NCBI GenBank assembly: GCA_022264855.1
Contig: JABYQU010000006.1
Location: forward strand, 744,001-808,000
DNA from: Lenzites betulinus
Taxonomy: Eukaryota; Basidiomycota; Agaricomycetes; Polyporales; Polyporaceae
DNA: 64,000 nt
Reading direction: 5' to 3'
The notes beneath the pieces are model-generated. The model did not search any database. It was not told where the DNA came from and was given only the letters and a program-made list of their open reading frames with translations. Of the stretch, positions 34,001 through 46,002 are shown piece after piece. The translations under genes were made by a program, and so were the position numbers. Numbering within the stretch: position 1 is the first letter of the stretch; each line of letters starts with the position of its first letter.

Positions 34001-36904
34001 TTCAACACCCGATGTCCCAGCGCCGCCGTCTGCGCGCCCCTCGCCTGTCTCTACGAGTTTTCCGCCTACGTCTGCGCAGGACGTCTCGCCGACGCCCCCC
34101 CCGCCGACCACTACGCCCCAAGGCTCACCTGCCACCAGCGCACCGCGTACCTACGTCAGTGTGGCGCGGCGCATGCGCCGCCGCAGTACGCGTGTCGCAA
34201 ACGGGGCGGCGGCGGGTGTTAGTGATTCAGCGCCCGATGTCCCCACGCCGCCGTCTGCGCGCCCCTCGCCTGTCTCTGCGCGTCCCCCTCCTACGGCTAC
34301 ACAGACATCGTCGCGAACAAGAAGGTCCTATGACACTGCCGTCGCACAGATCTCTCCTGATTCTACCAGTCGTGCGTGCAGTACTGGTGTTGCGGAGAGC
34401 AGTCCAGCGATCCGTGTCGACTCTACCAACTCACCGCCAGATAATTCCTCTGCGCTAAATCCTGAATTATCCTCATCAACCCGTGCGTTAATGACGTCTG
34501 GCTTCCCTAGCGGTGTTGAGTACACATATATGGATGTTGATGCGCCATCTCATCCGCTACCGCCGTGGGCTCTCCAATCCGTGGAACACGCTAGGAATTC
34601 TGCCCTTGGCGTGTCACCTTCCTCGTATACGGCCGAAGGGAGCTGGCCGAGCACAGGGCCTGTGGTATCATCGCCCCCTCCTCTCAACATCCAGGCGCTA
34701 CGTGAGCATATGATGGCCGCCTCAATGGATCTAGGTCCTGCCTCCATGCATTTGGATGCTATACATGAGTCATCGCTGCCCGGACACAGTATGCGCCAAT
34801 TCCCCCAGCCGGCCTCCTCTGGTGCCCGGGCTAGTCATTACGTCCAGGATCGCACTCGAACTTCTGCGTCGTCCAGTCGCTCGCCATCGACCACTTCTAT
34901 GGTGCCACCAACAATGTTTCCGATCTCCTCAAGGCAACCCAGGGTCTCCTTACGAGGCACGTCACGATCTGAGCACCGGGAGGATAGTCGCCCCTCTGCG
35001 AGCACTCATCATGTGTCGTCATCTTCGGGTGATCCTGTCCCTGCTCCGCGACCTCAGGATCAATCCCCTGTAACAGTACCGGCACATGTGACTCCCATCC
35101 AAGCTCGTGCTGTCTCTCCGCAATTGGCGAACAGGTCTTCAGCCTCCCTAGTTCCGCTTCCAATACCTGCCGCGCCAATTACTCCGTCGTCATTGGCACC
35201 AATTCCTCAGTTCGGCCAAGTTCAACTTCCTCCATTCAGGCTACCCTCCCCGTTGCGACCACCATCTGGGCCTTCATCTTGGCCTCCTCCTCCTCCTCCT
35301 CCTCCTCCTCCTCCTCCTCCTCCTCCTCCTCCGTCTCCTCCGCATCTTCCTCAATCCCCCCTTCCGCTGCCGCCGCCGCCATTCACATCCGGAACGTCTG
35401 CGATCTCGGGGGCGCCTGCGGCCTCGATCGGTCCTGCGGCGCTAACACCACCGCCCTCGTCAGGACCGGCACCGCAAGCAGGGCCCGGCGGTGCTATACC
35501 GAGCGACGATCCTCAGGGTGGGGATGGGAGCCGGCCTGATGCCTCCGTATGTCTTCACGTATGTGTTACGACTAATGTATGTTAACATCCCCTACAGGCA
35601 GGCCTCCCAGCTACCCGCGAAGATATCACTAGACTGGTAGTCGCCGTGGACGGTTTATCAACCGAAGTAAGGTCTGTCACGACCCAGTTGAGGCAGCCAA
35701 ACCCGGCCCAAGATGGAAGACGAGCCAACAGCGGTGGTTCATCCAGTCAGGCTCATCAACCAACACACAACGCACATGCGGCCGTGCCAGAAGAGGACAA
35801 CATCGAGATAGACGAGGAGTCGGATAACCCACGACCAAGGTTGACGCGCAAGACCAAACATCGAAGTGAGGAACAGATACAACTTAAGGTACGCTTGGAT
35901 CTACGCCTCTCTTCGCCGGACTGAATGTTGTTGTGCAGAATGACGTCAAGAGCCACGCACTCGTCCTATTGAGGCGTGAAACGTCGAAGTCCAAGTTCTT
36001 TCCTGATACTGTAGCGACAGTGCGTCAAGTCCGCGGCTTTGACCCCCAGGAGAGCCGTTGTTGTGATGTCGGTAACTTCTGTCTTGATCTTAACGCCACG
36101 CCTGGTACTCCTTGGAACGTCTCCGCCACAGCAGTTTTCGTGGACGACTTCATCCAGGTTCGGCTATACACGTGTACAAACCGGGCTAAGATCACCAAGA
36201 TGTTCGTTACACATTATCGCACGCTGCAGCGGCAGTTTAAGAAGTACGGCATGATCGCGCCGAGCGCGCCCACTGCAACCGGATCGACTGCAGGCGTAGC
36301 TGGCCTTGCTGGGGCTGCTGAAGCTATGCCCGTTAATGCACAGCCTGCCCCTGCCGCCATTGGAGCCAATAATGCAGCACCTTCCGAGGCTGATCTGGCA
36401 CACAGTCGGTCTCAAAGGCGTTACACGGTGAGCCACAATCATGCGTCAACTCGATGTTGTGCTGAACCATATGTTCAGTTGTTCCAGCGTCGCTACAGAA
36501 TTGCACTCCGCTATCCACACACTAGGCCACATGTTCGGTTACTGCAGCAACTTGGAACGGAAGGGATGAGCTCCGACGAGGAGGATAAAGACTCGCCGTA
36601 CACCCGATACCGTATCTTGCGGAAGCCGTGGAGAGCTCCTGCCGTGACCACCTTCCTTCGCGTCCTCGATGCACTGCACAGACGATGGCGTAGTCGTCAC
36701 GGACAGGGAAACCAGCGTGGAGCGCCTCCCCGCTTACGCTACATGGGGACCGACGTCTCGAACCTCAGCCGCCCCGTGCGAGGCCTTCCAATCAATTTCT
36801 ACGATGCAAACTGGTTAGCGGCAAGGACTGATGTTCAGCGAGCGGACTTGCAGCCTGTAGACACTCCACACGCGCTCCACCATTCGGGGGAAATCCTCAC
36901 GTGA
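31059..36904 (+). CDS. Very large Pro-rich repeat protein with conserved Agaricomycete C-terminal domain
   Basis: The gene starts MENLGMSIQVSPVSPIDADL at 31059 and runs through about ten exons. Joins that were checked keep frame (for example about 31251/31312, 31416/31469, 33110/33180 and 35888/35939). The N-terminal half is Ser/Pro-rich with KKRRFEGPSMFAFLNDIL. The exon 33180-35540 holds a five-copy 71/75-residue repeat, then a polyproline run. The C-terminal region has an acidic patch (EIDEESDNPRPRL), then CLDLNATPGTPWNVSATAVFVDDF, LFQRRYRIALRYPHTRPHVRLLQQLGTEGMSSDEED and KPWRAPAVTTFLRVLDALHRRWRS, ending GEILT at 36904. I recall the SATAVFV...GMSSDE...WR...LR.LD..H pattern as widespread and uncharacterised in Agaricomycetes. 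The protein is probably nuclear or cytosolic; function unknown. Confidence 0.65.
33212..34280 (+). repeat. Coding minisatellite, 213/225-bp units, five copies
   Basis: Matching points fall at intervals of 213, 225, 213 and 213 bp. Each unit encodes AQDVSPTPPPPTTTPQGSPA...TYVS, then either RMRGARVADEAAAAG (213 bp) or an RRMRRRSTRVANGAAAG form (225 bp), then DSTPDV and PPSARPSPVS. Units are nearly identical at the DNA level and all lengths are multiples of three. Confidence 0.95.
35281..35335. repeat. CCT trinucleotide microsatellite (polyproline)
   Basis: About 16 CCT triplets in a row encode a polyproline run in the large orphan protein. Length variation by triplets would keep the frame. Confidence 0.9.
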
Positions 36905-37956
36905 GTGTTGTTTCGTGCTCTTCCGGTATGTATCTGGATCACTGAGTTTTTGGCATTCATCAGCGCCTCTCAGCCGTTCACAAGCACTCATATGGACGGC
37001 ATTGTGTATGTATGACTGCTGCGCACGCGACCGTTAGTGACTATTCGGGCCTCGGCTCGTTCGCCCTGTCTGGGATTGGAGCCGTGCAGCTTGTGTGACG
37101 TGAAGAACCTCGGAATCTGATCTGTAGTGCGGATAGTAGCGTATCTCGTTGAGATGTAGGTAGAGGCGGGGCCGCTGCGTATTCATTTAGAACACCCGGA
37201 TTATTACAATATTTAATAGAGGCGATCGTCGGCGGACTCCCCCCAGGGGCTCTCCCCCCGCAGTAGTTTGCGCCGAGCGCAGCTACTATAGGTGACGCGC
37301 GCGTCCAAGCGCGCCTATTGTCCAATTGCTACATCAGGAAAGTGCGTGGACGAATCGTGCTGTCGTCATTCTTGACCTGTCTTGCACCTTAACACCGTCA
37401 TGAGCAAAGGTCCACGGTTTGTTTTGATCCTACGGTCAGTAACGTTTGCACTCATGCCTTCTCCAATGAGGGGTGATTCGTGGCGCCAGTAAGTATTGAC
37501 CACGCAGTACTAACATCCATCCCCTTCGGCGGAAAACCGCACAGGATGCAGCCCCAGACGGCCACAGGGACGGAATCGTCGTTTATTGCCCCGTAACCTT
37601 CCACAGCCACCTATGAAAAGCGGTCTTGTAGGCAGAGACGGGATACCAGAATACACCACGGTGAGCAAGATCTATGACATCGGTATTATGGCCATCTTAC
37701 CAGCTGCCATCATCCGCTTCATAGTGCAGGCCGCGCCGTGCTCGATTTTCAAAGCACAAAGCCTGAGCTCCACCGTATCCAGGATCATCGCGTGCAAGCA
37801 AGCACGAGTCGCGGTCGGTTGACGTCACGTGCGTCACTATACAGCTAGTCGCCGCAAGGACGTTGCCACTCCCGTTCTTTGAACCTCTACGCTGCATCTT
37901 CTCGGCCAAACACTGCTCCTCCTCGCCCTCTTGAATTTCTTGCGACCACCACAGAC
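36905..37956. other. Intergenic region
   Basis: No exon with convincing structure was found. It includes CpG-rich stretches with CCCCCC runs (37239-37262) and the promoter of the membrane protein at 37957. A pyrimidine-rich stretch (37905-37945) precedes that ATG. Confidence 0.3.
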
Positions 37957-39049
37957 ATGCGATACGCTTGGATAGTGCTTGTCATCCCCGTCATTGCCTG
38001 GGTGGTTCCTTTCTTAGAGATATTCACCCCTTACTTCGTTTTAGAAATCTACGCTGATATCGACGCGCGAGTCGCTACTATTACTTCGCATGTGACAGCA
38101 GGGTCGCACTCGACTCAGGCTGTCAGCATTGCGATGACATGCCTCATACTTCCTGTATCCCTCAGTTCTTTCATATGTCCCGCGCCGCGCGCCGTCGATG
38201 ATGGTGGCAACCTCTTGCAAGAATACATCCAATCTTTGCGCGTATACTCCGACACTCTGGTTTGGCATGCACCCGTTCCCAGCACCTTCAAGGCTATCCA
38301 AATCATTGAACCTGCTGTCAGCGCGGCGTTGGACTGCGGCGCCGGGACCATCCTCCGGAAGGATTCTCTTGTTACCTATGCGACTCCTCCCAACGCCGAA
38401 AACCTGTCCAGCATCGCCACTCTATCTCGAGACCTTGCGGCGTCGCTTCACGAAGTCCTCATTCACATCGAGATCGCCGTGGTCCGGTATGTATACACTA
38501 TCCCACAAGACTATCGACTCCTGCTGACGATCAAACAGGATTTCCTTCATGCAGAGCACCATTCTCTCCGGTCTCCGCCATTTCGACGAAGGCGGCATAT
38601 TTGGCATCACACTCCTGCTCCCCGCTACCTATCAGCTTGACCGCGTTATCTCTTTGTTGGAAGAAGCGGCTTCCGACTCCACCTCCCACTTAATCGATGC
38701 AGTCAACCGAGCCATATCCGTCGTCTTGACCATATCTACAACGCTCGGCCACTTCCGTCAACAAACCGATATAGGTCGAGCCTCGCGAGCGCACTGCAAC
38801 CCCCTTGTGCCACTCTTTCGCGCGGAATCCATCGCTTCGTCTGTGCTTGAAGACCTCGCCGCGTTCCGTGACGCCCTGCGCAATGGTTTGGACCAACCGC
38901 GCTCTGGAATCGTGCATCTTCATGCGGGTGGTACATACCCCCTCGGACTCGTACGGGCTGTCGCTAGCGCCTACTTCGGCACACTACGCAAGCAACTGTA
39001 CTTCCTTCGCAGCATCAGGAGGGCAACAGAGTCTACGGTTGCGGAGTAA
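37957..39049 (+). CDS. Orphan membrane-anchored protein, 346 aa
   Basis: Two exons, 37957-38486 and 38539-39049, join in phase 2 across a 52-nt intron (GTATGT...AAACAG). The N-terminus MRYAWIVLVIPVIAWVVPFL is a signal anchor or signal peptide. The rest is helical and rich in Ala, Ser and Leu (LRVYSDTLVWHAPVPSTFKA, LSRDLAASLHEVLIHIEIAV, VLEDLAAFRDALRNGLDQ), suggesting a helical-bundle ectodomain or cytoplasmic domain. The upstream in-frame ATG at 37879 is possible but 37957 places the hydrophobic segment at the N-terminus. Not recognised. Confidence 0.65.
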
Positions 39050-39426
39050 AGCACGCTCAGTGAGGTAGGTTTTCGATAGTCTGCCCAAGCTTATTTCGGA
39101 TTGTGACTTACGAAGGTCTACATGCGCGCGACGCAACTGCGCAGGTCTGTTTGCGGAGAAGGCGTCTCGAATGGGAGGGGGGCGGGCGGTTAGGTATAGG
39201 AATGGTGCAGATGATTGGCGGTGGCGGCAGCCCAGGGTTGTGACATCTGCGAGGACACGGAGAGTGGGTTTTCTGATAGGAGCACAAGGTTGGAGTGGAC
39301 GGTGTGCGCGGTATTGGCGGTAGATGCGCGAGGTAGGCGGGGTATGTCTGCGATCGGGTATGTAGCAGTCATTGTGGAGGGTTGTTCGTATACTCTCTCT
39401 AGGGTGCCGGGAAAAAGTCATTGACT
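39050..39426. other. Spacer between orphan gene and retroelement nest
   Basis: Small open frames on both strands were seen but none has supporting splice structure or recognisable motifs. Confidence 0.25.
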
Positions 39427-39795
39427 TTTTAACCAACCGTTTATAAACCACGGCCTGCCGGGACCCTTTTGTTAACACAAGTTAATAACGGTTAATTAAC
39501 ACGTAAGGGCGCTTAATGACCGCGCCCTCAACACAGGAGGCGAATCCTCAGGCCTTGCACGCAAAGACACGGCTGGTCTTCCTGGATCTAGGCATGCTCG
39601 GGCGCTTCCCCGGCGCGCGGCGTCTGGGGAGAAAGCCCCCAATGCTGCATTTCCAGACCGAAACGCTAAAAAGCCTAATAAAATGAATTTGAGTCGGAAG
39701 ATGGTAAGGGAAATGGAAATATAAGTTTGTTGAGTAGGGGGTACGAGAAACGGCGGCGGAACAATCGGAACGGGAAACGAGACAATGGGAACAGG

Positions 39796-39980
39796 CTATG
39801 CACTGTTGAGGGCGGAGCGGATGGGGCCGTCGTGTAACGAACGACCCTCGCACAACATAGCGCTGAGGAGCGCTGGGTGCTTGCGGATGTAAACAAGCCA
39901 AGCGTCGGAGGACCAACGCCCAAGGGCTTGTATTGTTGCGGGAGGAACGCCTGCGGCCGCGAGGGACGTAGCGCCACAGG
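39796..39980 (-). pseudogene. Tyrosine recombinase C-terminal part (separated by copia insertion)
   Basis: The minus strand reads CGATSLAAAGVPPATIQALGR, then WSSDAWLVYIRKHP and a stop at 39796. This is the C-terminal catalytic region of fungal Ngaro-type recombinases; the Tyr in LVYIRKHP is the expected nucleophile. The N-terminal part lies 6.4 kb away at 46415-47206, and the two halves meet in frame once the copia element and one 5-bp duplication are ignored. Confidence 0.8.
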
Positions 39981-40270
39981 TGTTGAGGTTGTGCGAGCGC
40001 GACCAGGGACGGCGACGTGGCGACGAGCCGGCGCGTATGGAACGGTCCCGTGGGCGCGTCGCGGCAAAGCGCGCGCAGGCGCGCGAGGAGCTTGCGCATC
40101 CCGGGGGGAACGGACTGAGCCACCGCCGTATTTACTAGTGTTTGGTTTACGTATTTTCGCCGAGGCATGGTCGCAGCGCGGCCATGCCTACACCTCACAC
40201 TTTCTATTCCGAACGTGTGAGATCTGACGCCCCGCGCTTTAGACTGCCAACCGCCCGTGTAACCTTAAAA
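39981..40270 (+). repeat. Copia 5' LTR (290 bp)
   Basis: It matches the 3' LTR from TGTTGAGGTTGTGCGAGCG to AACCTTAAAA apart from a few substitutions, but is 122 bp shorter. The missing sequence is an intron-like 57-mer plus a duplicated flank (see the 3' LTR). Confidence 0.9.
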
Positions 40271-40284
40271 GGTTATGAGCCCTG
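40271..40284 (+). other. Primer binding site
   Basis: GGTTATGAGCCC directly follows the 5' LTR. It differs by one base from GGTTATGGGCCC, the complement of the anticodon-stem region of initiator tRNA-Met, which primes many copia-type elements as a half-tRNA. Confidence 0.7.
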
Positions 40285-40319
40285 CCCTCCCGCGTTAGGC
40301 ACCATCAAGACATCAAAAC

Positions 40320-43300
40320 ATGTCATACGAGACCTCAGTCAACTCCTCAAAGTACAGCGTCCCGAAGCTCGCATCCGATGGGTCGAACTGGGTCACATAC
40401 CGAGAGAGAATGAAAGTGGTACAGGCGGCGAAGGGACACATGCCGCATCTTCGCGGAACGACCCGTAAGCCGCCTCTGCCGCCCCCCATAGACCGCGAGA
40501 ACCCCCACATCCCGCGCCAATCAGCCACGGAACCCCAAGGCACTGTCGGAACCGAGACGCCCCTGCCGACGACCGGCGAGGCCCAACCCAATCCCACTAC
40601 AGACATCTATTCGCATCTCACGGATGATGAATACGCCGAACTGGTGGAGAAGCTCGACACCAAGTACACGCTTTGGGAGTCGAAGGAAGCGAGCGCGCGC
40701 GCGCTGATCTACGAGACACTCAGCGATGATCTATTCATCGAAGTACAGTCGCAGCCGACTGCGAAGGCGCTCTGGGAAGCGGTAGTCGCATCCTGCGAGA
40801 ACAAATCATTGATGTACGCGAACACTATCAGGACGCGCATCCAGAACACCCGGTGCCCCGAAGGAGGCGACGTACGCGCGCACCTAGCGCTACTCCAGCG
40901 CGAGAGGCAGAACCTGGCCGCGGTCGGATCACGTCTTGGCGACGCGGAATTCGCAGCTATCCTTACAAACAGCATGCCCAAGTCGTACTACGGGCGGGTA
41001 CAATCGATCCTCGACCTCTCGAGTCTCTCGGGGCCATCAGGGAAACCTGAAGTTACAATGTTGTACTACAGCCGCAATATAGTCAGTATTGCCCCATTGC
41101 CACCCCCCTATCCACATAGTTTCGGTGGCGGCTTTGTAGCACAGTATAGCACACTATAAACTGCTATAGCTCTTACCGAAAGCTCTCAAATCACCTTCTA
41201 CACGCACAAATTTTGTCTTACAATGGCTGGTATAAAGCAATACTGATTGGTGGCTACATATGTACATGGTAACGGGTACAATACATGTCACAGTAGGGCC
41301 ATATGGAGCATCGAGCACCAGAGACCATAGCGCAGACTCAGATAGACGCAAGCGGGGCAGCAGACTCGCGAGCAGGGAGCAGACTCAGATAGAGACGGGA
41401 AATAGGCAAGAGGCGGGGAGACAGACGGGACTCAGAGCAGTAGACAAACAAGTAGCAGGCAAAGACTAGATATGCAGCCGGCAGGGTAGGTCATAGATGG
41501 ACAGCGAGCGGGGAGCCAGACAGAGAGATGGCCGATGAGGAGCGGCCAGGCGAGCAGCCCAACTTGCTGACACGAGCTATGATAGTTTGTTACTTACCTT
41601 AAACATTAAACGTCCAAGTCCTATATCTCTAGAGCTCTCCGGGTCTGGTCTTTATATATCTGACAGACAGACGGGCCAGTGATAGTGTTTAAGCTTCAAG
41701 AAGCGAGATCAGTCCTAGCGGGACGACTACAAGACCAAGCCAACGAGCCCAGAAGCCGGCAGGCAGTAGACTAGAGTGTGATCCCAGATAGCAAGAGTTT
41801 GAGGATGTGACTGTGTACCCAGGCAGATAGTACTTGAGGAACGGCAGGGCAGTGAGCACAGTTGAGAGCGCTGACGTGGCAGAGAGCAAGCCGGACAAGC
41901 GCCCATCATGGCCGCTGCTTTCGCTTTACAAGTACGAGGCGCCGGTGAGTTAAATAAGCGCTCAAAAGATAAGACCTGCGCAGATGAGTTTGAGTAACTT
42001 CAACGCAGCTCGGGATGCTGTCACACGTTCTCCTCAATATGATATCACATACGGAGGCCCAGGCAACACAAAGGGATCACTAAACGATGATTATAGGGTT
42101 CCACAAATTTTATTGGACAATAAAACACCAGTATACCCAATGCAGCGCAATGAATTGCTACATATAATTCGACTACTATGTCGCGCTACGTGCACTACAC
42201 CGTGCTACATATCCTGGCTGGGTGCAACAGCCTAACGAAGGGTTTCCTGATGGGTCACGTCATCCCAATTGAATTCCTGCTGGCCAAACTCAACGAGGAG
42301 TACGACCGCCGCGCGATCCTCAAGGCAAACGACACGGCGCTGGCGGCATCCACAGTCACAACGACCGCCGTGGCTGCGGGAACTCCGCCGGCCAGGCGCC
42401 AAGCAGTAGAATGTTACAACTGCCACGGGCGCGGACACATCGCGCGCAACTGCCGTCGGAAGGGTGGCGGAAAGGAAGGACAGTGGCCAAAACCCGGAGG
42501 AGGCCCCACGCGAGACGGCGAAGGAGACGGTGCGGCGAACGCAGCCACAGAGAGGCACCACGGGTTCTTCGCGTTGGGCAACACGGTCACGTGTGCGCGT
42601 GCCCTGGCCGCGACCCAAGACACCTACGTCAACGTCTTTGACAGCGGCGCCAGCATACACATTTCGCCGTATCGCGAGCAATTCAGCGATTACCAGGAAC
42701 TCGTCCCTCCCAGGACAATCGCCGCCGCCAATGGCGAGGAGTTTGCTGCGATAGGAAGCGGCACGGTCCAGATCCGCATACCGAACGGCGACGCCATGCA
42801 GCCGCTCACGCTGCGCAACGTTCTGTACGCGCCCTCCGTCGTGTTCGCTCTCGTTTCGATTCGGAAAGCAGACAAGGGAGGGTACACCGCGGTCTTTGAA
42901 AGCGGGAAATGCAAACTCGTTGAGCGAGCGAGCGGAACAGCTATCGCGCAGATCCCCTTGTCAATGGACTCTACCAGGTCGCCACCGAACCTCGCACGAA
43001 CACTCCGAACACCGCAGCCGCCGTCCAGCACGCCACGTCGAGGCCAGGAGGCAAACGAGAGCTGCGCGTCACCCCTGGAGAACTTCACAAGTGCCTCGGA
43101 CACGTATCCATCAAAGCCGCGACACAACTCGTCCACAACGGTCAAGTCACGGGCGTAAAGCTAATCAGCCCAGCCTCCGCGGAGACCTGCGAGACGTGCG
43201 TTCGAGCTAAGCTCACGCGCAAGGCGATTCCGGACACCACGCACACGTCCCCGCACGACATACCGGTTACACGATACGGCGAGAAGTTCCACTCAGACAC

Positions 43301-45995
43301 ATGGGACGCGGACGCGACATCTCTCGGAGGGAACACCAAGACAGCCCTCTTCGTGGACGAACACACTCGCATGCACCACGGCTACCCCATCAAGTCCATT
43401 GCCGAAGCAGGAGACGCATACAAAGAGCTGGAAGCGGCTGTTCTCACTCAAACTGGCGTCCAGATCAAATGGCTGCATAGCGACAATGGCGGGGAATACG
43501 TCGGACTCAAGGACCACCTCGCAGCGCGCGGGACACACTGGAGCGCGTCCACGCCACACACGCCGGAGCAGAACGGAATAGCTGAACGCGCACACCGGAT
43601 GCACCGCGAGCGAGTCAGTGCGATGCTACTCGACGCCGCGTTACCGAAGTCCCTCTGGCCGCACGCGTACAAGCACTCGATCTACCTACACAATCGTACT
43701 GGCCACTTAGCGCTATCTGGGAAGACCCCATACGAAGCTCGTTTCGGCACGCCTCCGGACGTTCGACACTTGCGCCCCTGGGGCGCGGAGGTATGGGTGA
43801 AGCCTGAGCAAACGAAGAAGCTCGACCCCCGAGGCGTACTTGGGCGATTCGTCGGTTTCAGCGAGCACCACCGCGACGCCATAATTGTGTACTGGCCCGA
43901 AAGGCGTAACGTCACCGTGGTCCGCAACTTCGTATGGGCGAGCGACTCCGCGACGGTCACGAGCGAGGGGGCGAGGAGTGAGGTTGAGGGGGCGACGGAC
44001 GCAGACGCAGCAGAAGAAGGCGGAGAAGACACAGTCGAAACAGACATCGACGCTCGGACCGACGCAGGAGATGACGAGGGAGGAGCAAAGGAGAGCGGAG
44101 AAGACGGAGAGGATGGAGGCGAAGAGGCACAGGAAAGGGACCAGGAGGAAGTGGTAGAGGAAGCCCCCGCGCAAGAGCTCTTAGGCCGCGGACACCGAGT
44201 CAAACGACCATCCGAGTACGCGCGCCGGGTACAACAGGGAGAAGGCACGCCAGACGGTCGACAACGCGGACGCCGAGCCCTCATCGCGAGCGAAGTGATG
44301 GGAGCACTAGTAGCGACAGCCTCCGAGGAATCGGACGAACACGCGGACCCGTTTGGAACGGTTGGATCGCACGACTGGACGGACGCGACACACGCGCTGG
44401 TAGCGCAAGCGGGAGGAGACCCTCTGAGCGGTGACCCGCAATCCCTGCGCGAAGCGCAAGAAGCTCCGGACTGGCCGGAATGGGAGAAAGCCATCAAGGT
44501 CGAGGGGAAGAACCTCAAAGCGCACGGAACGTACATTCTGGTCAACCGTCCTAAAGGGGTCCACATCATAGGATGCAAACACATCTTCCGTCGCAAACGC
44601 GATGCGGACGGAAACATCATCCAATGCAAAGTCCGCGCGGTCACGCTGGGATGTGCGCAAGTTCCGGGAGTGGACTTCAACGAGACCTTCGCGCCCGTGG
44701 CCAAATCAAGCTCCCTACGTGCAATGCCCGCGCTCGCGGCGCGATACGACTGGCCACTTATCCAACTGGATGTGAAGAGCGCGTACCTCAATGGCGACCT
44801 AGACGAGCTCATCTACATGCATCAACCCCCGGGGACCGCCGAACCTGGGCAAGAACACCTCGTCTGCGAGCTCAAGAAGTCGCTCTATGGGTTGAAGCAG
44901 GCTGGACGCGCCTGGTACAAGACCTACCGAGCGGCCATGGAGGATCTGGGGATGACTCGATGCGAGGCTGATCACGCTTGTTTCTGGCGCCACGACGGCG
45001 ACGCGCTCGTCATGGTCGGAACGATCGTGGACGACATGCTGGTGACGGGCACTCCTGAGCTCGTCGAGCAGTTCCGCGCCGGTATCAAGCGCAAGTTCAC
45101 CATCACCGATTCCGGCGAGGTCGCATGGCTCCTGGGCATTGAAGTCGCACACGACCGGAAAGCTGGAACTCTCAGACTTGCGCAACGGTCGGCGATCGAT
45201 ACTCTCGTGCGCTCCATGCACCTGGAGGGGGCGAAGACTGCAAACACGCCTATCGCGGTCGGCGGAGTGTTGAACAAGACTCAATGCCCCACCACGGCCG
45301 AGGCGATCATGGACATGGCCGACGTGCCCTACCGAGAGGGAGTCGGAATGTGTATGTATATCGCCGTCACCACCCGCCCCGACATCGCGTACTCCGTCCA
45401 CCGCCTGTCTCAGTACATGAGTAACCCCGGACGCCCACACTGGGAAGCGCTGAAACGACTCGTGCGGTATCTCATCGCGACGCGGGAATTCTGGCTCTCG
45501 TATGGACATGCGACCGATGGACTCGCGGGTTTCACCAACGCGGACTGGGGCACAAGCGACGACGCCAGGCATTCCGTCTGCGGCTACGTTTACACGTTCG
45601 ATAGAGGCGCTATATCGTGGTCGGCGAAGAAGCAGGCCGTCGTAGCGTTGTCGTCCACCGAGGCAGAGTATATCGGTATCACGCACGCGGCCAAAGAGGC
45701 GATTTGGCTCAAGTCACTCTTGGGCGAACTGGTCCATCCGGACGTGGCCGGGCACGCGGTACGACTACACAGCGACAACAAAAGCGCTATGGACCTCGCG
45801 CGGAACAACGCGTTCCACGCGCGCACGAAGCACATCGGCATTCGTTACCACTTCATCCGTGAAGCGGTAGAACACGAGGACATCGACCTCATATACCGCC
45901 GCACCGAAGACATGCCCGCCGACGTCTTTACCAAGCCCCTCTCTCGCGGTCGACTCGACCACCTCCGTGCCATGTTTGGCCTGCTTGCGCTTTGA
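40320..45995 (+). pseudogene. Copia Gag-Pol polyprotein (disrupted)
   Basis: Gag starts MSYETSVNSSKYSVPKL at 40320, with a UBN2-like body (TAKALWEAVVASCENKS) up to 41033, where a 1,220-bp insert interrupts it. It resumes at about 42254 with a CCHC zinc knuckle (CYNCHGRGHIARNC) and the protease (VFDSGASIHIS). A one-base frameshift near 42960-42970 separates protease from the rest. Then follow the pre-integrase region (PGELHKCLGHVS, CETCVRAK), the integrase core (FHSDTWDADA, HSDNGGEYV, TPEQNGIAER), reverse transcriptase (KSAYLNGDLDELIYMHQP, IVDDMLVTG) and RNase H (STEAEYIGI, SDNKSAMDLARN). The stop is at 45995. From 43000 on the frame is open, so the element is fairly young. Confidence 0.9.
41034..42253. 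mobile_element. 1,220-bp TIR-bounded insertion in copia gag
   Basis: Gag homology stops at LSSLSG and resumes with HVIPIEFLLAKLNEEYDRR. The intervening DNA begins CCATCAGGGAAACC and ends GGTTTCCTGATGG, an imperfect terminal inverted repeat whose similarity extends loosely for about 35 bp. No transposase frame is present. The inside is purine-rich with a TATATATC near 41655. A target duplication could not be fixed. It is probably a non-autonomous DNA element. Confidence 0.6.
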
Positions 45996-46002
45996 GGGGG
46001 CG
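45990..46002 (+). other. Polypurine tract
   Basis: TTGAGGGGGCG lies directly before the 3' LTR and overlaps the pol stop codon; this is the expected plus-strand primer position. Confidence 0.7.

Noticed and set aside
33287..34135. Repeated 65-69-residue minus-strand frames (MAGEPWGVVVGGGG...)
   Set aside because: They are antisense shadows of the plus-strand coding minisatellite.
37586..37822. 78-residue plus-strand frame MPRNLPQPPMKSGLVGR...
   Set aside because: No homologue recalled, no splice partners, and similar-length frames are common by chance in this DNA.
39190..39372. Minus-strand 60-residue frame MTATYPIADIPRLPRASTAN...
   Set aside because: Has a fungal-signal-like start but no continuation, motif or splice support, and it abuts the retroelement nest.
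41984..42235. Open frame MSLSNFNAARDAVTRSPQYD... inside the gag insertion
   Set aside because: No recognisable motif; the N-terminus is protein-like but the frame degrades and ends without splice support.
43682..44812. 376-residue minus-strand frame opposite copia pol
   Set aside because: Antisense shadow of the integrase and RT coding region in GC-rich DNA.
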